64,000 bases of DNA. It comes from Siphonodentalium dalli (lineage: Eukaryota > Mollusca > Scaphopoda > Gadilida > Siphonodentaliidae). Under the pieces are notes generated by a model. The model searched no databases. It was not told the origin of the DNA and saw nothing but the letters and a program-made list of their open reading frames with translations. Position numbers and translations under genes: made by a program. This document shows, in pieces, positions 56,412-64,000 of the stretch. The first letter of the stretch is position 1. Each line of letters opens with the position of its first letter. Where the stretch lies: NCBI GenBank assembly GCA_032622095.1, contig CP136061.1:217092373-217156372 (forward strand). Reading direction: 5' to 3'.

Positions 56412-57277
56412 CTACAATGAGATATAGAACGCAGCCATATTACAGAGATGCGTGGCAGCTTGTATCACACATGTACCCGTACCCTTCAATTGCATATAGG
56501 GATCCGGGAAGTTGGGACATTTTTGCTGTCAGTAATATAAAAAAAACATATGTTCCAGCCCTTGTGATCCAATTATAAAACACACATAGACTGTTGTCTA
56601 TAACGAACATCAGAACATCTCGATTTCAAAACGCCATCCTGGCGACCATCTTTAAAACCATCATAAAAAAATCAGCTGAAATAACACAAAAATATCACAG
56701 AAACATAATTAGTGTGATATTGTTATGCTTTTCTGCTTATTTTGCAATAGAAACCATCTCCATGTGGCAATGACGGCCATTTTGACCACAATCTTGGATT
56801 TACACGAATTTCTCAAAGTTCTCAAGGCTGCCAGCTATTCAACTGGTGGATTCTTCACAATGGTGTCCTGGACCACCGGAATCACAAAGAAAAAATCTTT
56901 ATAAGCGTAAACATGGGCACAAATCGCTGTTTGGTGTTCAATAAACGGAAACACGCAGTATTTAGGTTTTGATATGAATGCATAAAACCCCGAAACTGTA
57001 CCACATTGTGAATTCAACCGAATGTTCCTGCGAACAAATTTTTCACAGTAATGTTTTAATATTATTTGGACACGCTTTAGTAAATTTGTGGACACATTGT
57101 GTAGATATATTCTCGAGATTGTTGCCACTGTTCGTCGCTTTTTGCAAGTGAGTTTGGTATAATAGTGTGCTAAATTTAGTACAACACTGCGCCATATATG
57201 ACACAGCTCTCGACCAATCAGAAGGCGCCATTTCTGGGTGAGGTGAAATATCATTCATTATTATAGAATGGGTTTAA
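56412..57277. other. SOD intron, unassigned part
   Basis: Contains CGCCATCCTGGCGACCATCT and GACGGCCATTTTGACCACAA words like those of the foldback modules, and a 139-codon - strand frame (56835-57254) with no domain, no splice support and a strong AT bias. Probably repeat-derived. Confidence 0.4.
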
Positions 57278-58074
57278 AGATGAATAATCAGAATTAATGC
57301 TCCCAAATTACTATTTCTCTGGCTTCGGGGGTAAACAATATTTGATTCGAGTCGATGCACCCACCCATAAAATCGGATATCGATTTTTGAAATTGTTATT
57401 TCCCGAGATGTGAAATTTTGTTTGGCGGCCTGGCAAATATCCATCAAGCCGACGGTCTCGGACCAAATTGCGGATGAAGATGGATAACTCTAAAATCAAG
57501 TGGCATTTGGGATTAGATATTCGACAATCTGACCAAATTTCGTTGAACAAAATGTTGATAAATAACACGTTTTGTGATATTTTATATTATAATTGACTGT
57601 GGTTAGCATTATGTTAATCGATTCTGATAACTGAAGCGCCATTTATTTCTTTGGCTGGGGGGGGGGGGGTAAACAATATTTGATTCGAGTCGAGGAACTC
57701 ACCCATCAAAGCTCAGAGTGATCAGATATCGATTTTTGTAGTTTGCTATTTTTCGAGATGCGCAATTATTTGTGGCCTAGAAAAACGTTGTCAAACGGAT
57801 GTTCTCGGACTAAATTGTGGATGAAGATGGAAAACTCTAAAATTAAGTGGTAATACGGAAATTTTTTGAGATACTCAAGTTGTAATACGGCCATATTTCG
57901 TTGAACAAAATGTTAATAGATAACACGTTTTGGGAAATTTGACACCATAGTTGACAGTGGTTAGCATTATTTTGTTGCATTTAATCGATTCTGATAACTG
58001 CAGCATATTTTGAAGAAATGTTGTTGCTGTTGTATCTTGGTGATATGGGGACGGTCTGTTCGGATTGAGTACCT
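57278..58074. mobile_element. Composite family M element (797 bp, two halves in tandem)
   Basis: TTAA at 57274-57277 and 58075-58078. The subterminal block with TTTGATTCGAGTCGA appears at 57339 and again at 57679; TGACTGTGGTTAGCATTA / TGACAGTGGTTAGCATTA are also repeated, so one M body was duplicated in tandem. The G-run at 57657-57669 marks the second start. Confidence 0.8.
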
Positions 58075-58824
58075 TTAATCGAGAATTAATATTGACTAAA
58101 ATAATGGAGATACTTGAAGAAGTGTTTTAAAGATTGTTACTCCTGTAACCGCCACCAGCCACACCCACCCAATAGGAAAATGTGGCGGTTATTTCTGGTT
58201 TTACGTTTACACACACATACAATGCGAGTTATTTTTAGGAAATTGTTGTAAGGCTGATCTGGCCGTGTCAGCGGAGCTATAGCGATGGGGATATCTCGCA
58301 TGACAACACATTTCGGGTTTTCGCGGATGGATTTTCGCTGATGTCTCAATGTTGCAGTATGTAATTTTTACGACCGCGTTAATAGCTTTCGATGTTTAGG
58401 TATAAACAATATGGCTGGGCCACTCTTGAAGATGTTATTGATGGAACACAATGTATACTATAACAGCTAGCTGTGCTGATGACGTACGTATGTCTCAGTT
58501 GGGATGTTAAATGCAGGTCGTATTGCGAAGTATCGAGCGTGTATATAATCTGATTAGTAGATTTTTGGTCCGCATTTAGAGGCTTATAATTTCTGGTGTG
58601 GTGAAACCTGCAGTAATATATAAGGCGTAGTTTTTGTAATAATTTGAAGGATTAGTTGTTCTAACGGAATTCTGAGGAGGCGCATTCATGAAACCAATAT
58701 ATTTTATATTATAATTGATATATATGCCTAATAATATGATCTTGAGGGCGTTACCATTTCTGACTATGTTTTTCTTGTATATAATGCGATGCTAAAATAT
58801 AATGCAAATGAATCAAACGTATAC

Positions 58825-59004
58825 CGTCAGCTTCGTGTTCCGGCATGCGCATGCCGCCCATGCCTCCGCTTTCTATGTGTACGTGGATGTGAGTGTCGTC
58901 TGATGTTCCCTGGTGGACTGGGTCCACTGCTCCCGGTCCCGTATGCATGTGAACCTGGACTCCGGATGGTGCTTGTGGACATGGCCGTCTATTTGGTCTC
59001 CCTC
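58825..59004 (-). CDS. Cu/Zn superoxide dismutase, His-rich N-terminal extension exon
   Basis: On the - strand, acceptor TTCGAACAG|GAGGG and donor GCTGACG|GTATAC; 180 bp, phase 1 in and phase 1 out. Only one frame is open: GRPNRRPCPQAPSGVQVHMH, TGPGAVDPVHQGTSDDTHIH, VHIESGGMGGMRMPEHEAD. It precedes the barrel and is rich in His, Gly and Met, with alternate His (VHMH, THIHVHIE). Together with the C-terminal tail this makes a His-rich protein on both sides of the barrel. The first exon, probably with a signal peptide, must lie beyond 59004 and was not identified. Assignment as exon rests on phase and on open frame, less on homology. Confidence 0.7.
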
Positions 59005-60127
59005 CTGTTCGAATAAAAATAGGCAAAGTTTAATTTTACAGAAAGACCTTAGCTTATCCCTAGATTCATCATCAACGTGCACACAATTAGATTAAGGTTT
59101 ATTAAAGACGTATATATAATACCATCGGCAGTTTATTGAACTTATTATCTGAACATTTCCCACCAATGAGTAGAATCCTCCTGCACTTGTTTTACCTGTC
59201 GATCGTCTGCTTATATTACCTTAACATCTCCCCATATGAATAATAGACCATTCCAATATATATATGTTTTATAACTGAATGGGAGAATCTATATTTAGTA
59301 ACGAAAGGGTTATTGAAAATACTGCGCCGAGGGCATAATTATATGCAAAATTTCTATCTCGCAATATAGACCATTTTTCTCTTATTTATAAAGGTGGCAC
59401 TATATAGAAAATAAGAAGACTTCCAGAAAATAGCCATGAATTTTAATAGTTAAAATATGTTATATTTATATTTCGAAATTTATATAAATAGTTCGATGGT
59501 TATTTGTACATCCCGGCGGTTCACGAATCAGTATCGCAGTCTGAGTGAACTCAGACAATATAGATCAGACTACCGAAAAACTACGTGTTCGATGGTCTGA
59601 ACAAGCCATATATAGAGAGCAGTGCTAATTCGAATAATGTGGAGATGTTTCAGACTATATCGAACGCGTATATAGTCTGGGTTCAATCAGACTGACAGAA
59701 TGACGCATCGATTATCGATTATAAGTTCGGATGTCATGTTTGAACTGTCGGTTTCATGTTGCCGAAATCATATCACTCTGGACAGTACATGTATACGGGT
59801 CGATTGTTACACGTGGTTTGTATTGTAATGTTCAAGACAATTTTTTTACTCTAAATTGATAATAATTTTATCGAAATAACAAATAAAAATTTGCAAATGA
59901 TTATACGTTCACATCATGCATTACATTATTATATGCAAGTGTTCTAGAACCCCGTAGACGGTTGAGGGTCAAACGGCGGTTTGGCCAAAACTTCCTGGTA
60001 TTTTTTCTCCAGGAATTTCTTTTTGAAATTTAGTACCAGCGATTATTGTGACACAATATTTAATAACCACCAACAAATGATAACCTCATTTATTTAACTT
60101 TTATGGCAACTCCCAAGATCACAGAAT
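59005..60127. other. Unassigned sequence upstream of the SOD exons
   Basis: Contains the MITE at 59537. No signal-peptide exon with a phase-1 donor could be identified on the - strand. Confidence 0.4.
59537..59694. mobile_element. MITE with CAGTCTG ends (158 bp)
   Basis: The ends CAGTCTGAGTGAACTC and GGGTTCAATCAGACTG are inverted and match the 72-bp insertion at 35984-36055. AGACTAT/ATAGTCTG words repeat inside. No target duplication is visible. Confidence 0.65.
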
Positions 60128-60131
60128 TTAA

Positions 60132-60603
60132 AGGCCCACTTAATTTTCGAACCCCCAGATTACATTATATAAAAAATATATGCCATATTATAAACCATTT
60201 GAAAGAGAAAACTCCAAAACATTGTATTATCAACTTATCCGGTGTAATAAACTGTGGACATGTTGTTTTTGTTGAGTTGGCACCGTGTTTTGTCATCAAG
60301 ATTGAAGTAAAAATCAGAATTATTTTCAATGCAGGGGAATAACTCTATATATTAAAGATAGAGTTGTTCCCCTTACATTGAAAAAGTTTGAATTCTGTTG
60401 CATTCTGGGTGCCAAAGGGGGGAAGTCATTCTATGATTTCAGCAATTTTCTATTTCTTTGTGGGCATCATCTGAGACACAGAAGTTTCAATTAGTGATGA
60501 AATATAGTATTTTAATCATATTTTATGGCATAGATTGTTATTAAAATCGTATATCAAGTCACTATAAAAAAAATAATCGGCGAGTCGAAAATTAAGTGGG
60601 CCT
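60132..60603. mobile_element. TTAA-flanked MITE, family P, copy 2 (472 bp)
   Basis: AGGCCCACTTAATTTTCGA start, complement at the end, TTAA at 60128-60131 and 60604-60607. The whole length aligns with 44982-45446 with moderate divergence, so P is older than the 469-bp M copies. Confidence 0.88.
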
Positions 60604-60881
60604 TTAATTAGCACCCACCCCCTCGGTTTTGAAGTTCCCACCTGGTACCTCAGATGCCTTGTTTGTTTGTTTTTTTTTTACTTGAATTTTAACTGGATAG
60701 CGGAGAGGGAGTTACCTATATAGGAAATCTCAAACCAATATTTTGACCAAAAGCAGGAACATATGCAACTGTTCGACTCGAATCGAATTTAGTGCCCTCG
60801 GTTAATAAATTTCGTGTATAATTGCGACTAATTATAGAGATCCTCTATTTACTATTAAATTATAGCATGGGCGTGTACCTA

Positions 60882-61093
60882 CAGTAATTCTCTAATTAAT
60901 CGACTCCTTAAACACAGCAGAATTATGGGTAACTTTTCAGGATTTAGTCGGAAATATGGCTTGTTGCCATTTATCGGAAAGCTCTCGGGAGAGCTTTCCG
61001 ATGAATGGCAACAAGCCATATTTCCGACTAAATCCTGAAAAGTTACCCATAATTCTGCTGTGTTTAAGGAGTCGATTAATTAGAGCATTACTG
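60882..61093. mobile_element. pogo/Tigger-like palindromic MITE (212 bp)
   Basis: TA at 60880-60881 and 61094-61095; ends CAGTAATTCTCTAATTAATC and the complement of CAGTAATGCTCTAATTAATC. Close relative of 40658-40870; the centre is GGAAAGCTCTCGGGAGAGCTTTCC. Confidence 0.8.
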
Positions 61094-61317
61094 TATTTCA
61101 AAATAACGTGGCCACTGTCTCACTTGACTCGGTTGGAAGGTCTTTATACATGAGTGCAGCAACGTGGATACATGGTGGGAGTTTCACCTCCACCCCAACT
61201 TCGGTAAAACAAAATCAACAGTTGCAAATTACATAATGCAATGGATTGCCGATATGTTGTTTTCCCGAAGCAATTAAATTACGTGAATCAGCACGACTAA
61301 TAATGTTTTGATTGAGC

Positions 61318-61527
61318 TCAATCATCGCCATCGAAACAGACGTGTTCTAACGGGTGTAATCTTTGCAGCAATAAAATATCAGGGCACGATTGCACCTGAT
61401 ATTTTCTTGCAGATATTTCCTTGCAGCCACATGTGAACATGCCACAAGTCTTGACTATAGGGCGTATAGGCCACACACATTTCGGATCTTGACGAAATAC
61501 TTTATATTTGTTGATCGACACAATCAT
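61318..61527 (-). CDS. Unrecognised Cys-containing small ORF (69 aa)
   Basis: Starts MIVSINKYKVFRQDPKCVWP, continues IRPIVKTCGMFTCGCKEISA and RKYQVQSCPDILLLQRLHPL, ends EHVCFDGDD and TGA. Six Cys, including C..C.C-type spacing (TCGMFTCGC), and a mixed composition set it apart from other frames here. It could be a last exon of a secreted Cys-rich protein or chance. No acceptor is clear before the first Cys. I do not recognise the family. Confidence 0.25.
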   Translation of the reverse strand: MIVSINKYKVFRQDPKCVWPIRPIVKTCGMFTCGCKEISARKYQVQSCPDILLLQRLHPLEHVCFDGDD

Positions 61528-61679
61528 ATATCACGATACAATGGCGGCTTGGAAAAGAAATAATTAGCTACTCAAACATTGTGTGGGAACAAAGTCATTT
61601 TACCCTCCCAAGTTCCAACTAAGGCCAGTATAAATAAATTGCTAGATTTACATCCAACTTTTTCAGAAAAATGGGGCGC

Positions 61680-61822
61680 AAGGCAGGGGGGGGGGGGGGG
61701 GGGGTCAGGAACAAATTTGCATATACAACGCTGAATTTATTTTTTGCAGCACTTTGGACCCCCACACTCTTTGTGCAAAAAAAAAAATTGTTTCCACTCA
61801 TGGACCCCCCCCCCCCCCATTT
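61680..61822. repeat. Short G-tract-bounded inverted segment
   Basis: A ~18-G run followed by TCAGGAACAAATTTGC on the left, and TTGTTTCCACTCATGGACC plus a C-run on the right. A miniature version of the ends of 15022-17852. The two frames over it come from the runs. Confidence 0.5.
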
Positions 61823-62060
61823 CCAGTCACATTTGAATGAACATACCACATGGAGAGCCATTATAGGCAAAAACATCAGGGTGTAGAATGTCCAGTGAAG
61901 GTGGCTGATGTTGAGAAACAGAGAATGGTTAAATTAGAATGAACATATATAATAATTATCAGTCATTCGTAATTTGACCATTCTGTTTTTTCCAGCATCA
62001 TCCAACTTTGGTGTACTTTCGCCACCGGTTAAACTCAAATACTAATAAATTATAACTATG
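61823..62060. other. Unassigned sequence
   Basis: No gene or repeat signal recognised. Confidence 0.4.
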
Positions 62061-62376
62061 AGCACAAGCAATACACTCATGAGATTAAAAATATTTATCA
62101 TGAAAAATTCAACACAACCAGCTGACACAACCAGTGAAACAACTTTTAAAAAATAATTATTTTATCTAATTATTTATTCCAGACTTTGCACTGGACTTTG
62201 TGTAATGTGCATTTATCAATGAAATGCACTCGTGTTTACTTTATATGTTTTTTAAAGTTGCTAGTTAAAGTGAAGTTGTAAACACACAACACGCCGGAAA
62301 ATTATATGCTGCCCAGGTTGAGATGGGGTTTTCAAGAAAAATGTTTTAAATCTCATATGAGTGTATTGCTTGTGCT
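62061..62376. mobile_element. MITE with AGCACAAGCAATACACTCAT ends (~316 bp)
   Basis: The left AGCACAAGCAATACACTCAT is mirrored at the right by ATGAGTGTATTGCTTGTGCT, with only small changes inwards (GAGATTAAAA / TTTTAAATCTC). The inverted similarity may extend a little outwards. No target duplication found. Confidence 0.65.
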
Positions 62377-63049
62377 GAGAGTTCAGCTCTTTTTGTTATG
62401 CGGTATTTCATAAAGTGTATGTCCTATATATTTCCATTGGACGTGTGTCCTTATAAGTGTTTTGACTGGTGGTATAAATAAAGTTTCCTATGAACGATCC
62501 ACGCCGATCTTATTGGATTTAATGGAGTCAGATGTAGCAGTGACTTTCTATGCAAAATGTATCAGATATATTCATTTTCATTTTACCATCGATGTAGTTC
62601 AACTGACATTTTTAAATTGAATTTTGACAAACGTTGAAGCTGATTGAAGAATTATTTAAGTTAATTTAAACTCAGGTGAAGTTTCAATTATCGTTGTGCA
62701 AAGTGACTTACAAAATCTTTATCTAATCTGGATTAAGACATGAATGAGTTTAACAAGAAACTTTGATTACATTTTCTGGCACAAAATTACCCAAGTATTT
62801 CAGACTAGACACTTATCAAACTGTTTCTTGCCTGTTTTACAATGTGCAGTATACGTGGTTAGATGGATCATTTTAATATTAACACTGGCCAACCTGACCA
62901 CAGAGAACTGTACCTAGTATCTTGTGTGTACACTACAGGTGTTATTTAGATCATAACACATCAAAACAATCATATATATAGGCTAAACAGCTTGTAATTA
63001 GGTCAAAAAATGGCAAAAGGAAAAAAATTGCAAACACCGGAAAAAAACG
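62377..63049. other. Unassigned sequence
   Basis: AT-rich, no supported feature. Confidence 0.4.
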
Positions 63050-63140
63050 TGTTTTCAGGAGCTTCTACACCCCACCCCACCCCGGCCTTGTGTCGGAATT
63101 TTTTTTGCGCGACCCCCCCCCCCCCCCCCCCCCACCCCCC
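63050..63140. repeat. G-tract family fragment
   Basis: On the - strand a G-run, then TCGCGCAAAAAAAATTCCGA and CACAAGG, matching the left end of 15022-17852. CCCCACCCCACCCC follows. Both frames here are homopolymer artefacts. Confidence 0.5.
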
Positions 63141-63322
63141 TGCGTAAGGGCGAATTTTTGTTTTCTTCATATCTTGTTTTCTTAACATTTAGAGTTCTAG
63201 ATATTGAAGCAGTATCATATCTTATATTATAATACAAGATGATTTAGATTGTGTAATTGATCAAAATAGATCGACAATCATCGACTTATTAATGGGTCAT
63301 CGAAACGTAATTTGACGGTTAA

Positions 63323-64000
63323 AGGTACTCAATCCGATCAGAGGGTCCTATATTACTATTTCTTTGGCTTTGGGGGTAAAAAATATTTGATTCGAGTCGA
63401 GGAACCCACCCATCAAAGCTCAGAGTGATTATATATCGATTTTTGAAATTTGTTAATTATTGGAGAAAACTGTCCCACAAGTTAGCAGAACCACGTGCTC
63501 CAAACGGACAAATTTGCGGGTGTAAGACGGATAACACTAAAATCAAGTGCTTACTATTAGCAATAATAACCACTTGATTTTAGAGTTATCCATCTTACAC
63601 CCGCAATTTGTCCGTTTTGATCACGTGGTTCCGCCAACTTGTGGGCTACATCGTGAAATTTCGATTTGGGAGCTTCACGTATACAGTGTAGAACATTATC
63701 AAGGAACAGATAATAACTAAGAAATATATTTTTTTCAAATTTATAATCTTCCCTGTCAAAATTTCCAACCAAGGGTTTGTACTGGTGGAATATGATCTAT
63801 ACGGGCGTTAACTATAGTAGATATTCATGGCATGTCTAACCACAGGTCCCCTGGTGCGAAAACCACCTTAATAGCTTAACACAGGTCCCCTGGTGCGACA
63901 ACTCGACCACGAGTATCCACCTTAATAACTTAATATTAAGTTATTGAGGTGGATACTCGTGGTGGGGTTGTCACACCAGGGGACCAGTTGATCATCTAAC
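63323..64000. mobile_element. Family M element, left part, running out of the window
   Basis: TTAA at 63319-63322, AGGTACTCAATCCGATCAGA start and the usual subterminal block. The middle is a long hairpin (about 63472-63650: CACAAGTTAGCAGAACCACG against CGTGGTTCCGCCAACTTGTG, centre near 63557). No right M terminus is seen before 64000, so the right boundary is unknown; the 63883 hairpin may be a separate element. Confidence 0.65.
63883..63984. repeat. Near-perfect hairpin at the window end
   Basis: AGGTCCCCTGGTGCGACAAC and the complement arm ending CACACCAGGGGACC fold around TAATAACTTAATATTAAGTTATT. An extra copy of the left tip stands at 63843. The tip resembles that of 3181-3295. Confidence 0.7.

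Noticed and set aside
56835-57254. 139-codon - strand frame inside the SOD intron
   Set aside because: No domain, no splice logic and AT-driven composition. It lies in an intron of a supported gene on the same strand.
63003-63237. Gly-rich open frames near 63.1 kb
   Set aside because: They are the translation of C/G homopolymers.

Overview
The window is nuclear DNA of an animal. It has split genes with GT-AG introns, tRNA-derived SINEs, a LINE tail, Helitrons and a dense mix of cut-and-paste transposon remnants. I cannot name the species. A histidine-rich Cu/Zn superoxide dismutase recalls secreted SOD-like proteins of bivalves, so a marine invertebrate is a reasonable guess but not shown. 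No bacterial operon, CRISPR array, rRNA or intact tRNA gene is visible.

Two genuine genes are supported. The last two exons of an elastase/chymotrypsin-like serine protease lie on the + strand (41328-41464 and 44167-44331, stop included). The last five exons of a Cu/Zn superoxide dismutase lie on the - strand (59004 down to 48601, stop included), with phases that agree across all four introns. The two genes converge. The 5' exons of both were not found and probably lie outside the window.

Layout: 1-3967, scattered MITEs and hairpins. 3968-40354, three generations of tandem duplication: an old ~11 kb block in copies A (3968-23997) and B (24010-35954), a very recent ~2 kb unit in three tandem copies inside B (26740-32621), and a very recent ~4.4 kb duplication (31642-35954 copied to 35955-40354). 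Copy A was swollen by insertions: a 5.06 kb foldback element (5837-10897), a 2.8 kb G-tract-bounded element (15022-17852), a 3.7 kb element with an 8-bp target duplication (18052-21755) and an 871-bp element (22585-23455). Copies B and C keep the empty sites, so several ends can be placed to the base. 40355-64000 holds the two genes, with introns full of TTAA-flanked elements, pogo-like palindromes, a LINE 3' end and simple repeats.

The commonest repeat is here called family M: foldback elements of about 0.1-0.8 kb with ends AGGTACTCAATCCGA, flanked by TTAA. A chimeric M copy at the repeat junctions shows that unequal crossing-over between two M elements built the 2 kb array. Other notable items are a hairpin-like ~55-bp motif in five copies around the two genes, head-to-tail Helitrons, and decayed coding sequence with an intron in the loop of the 5 kb foldback element.
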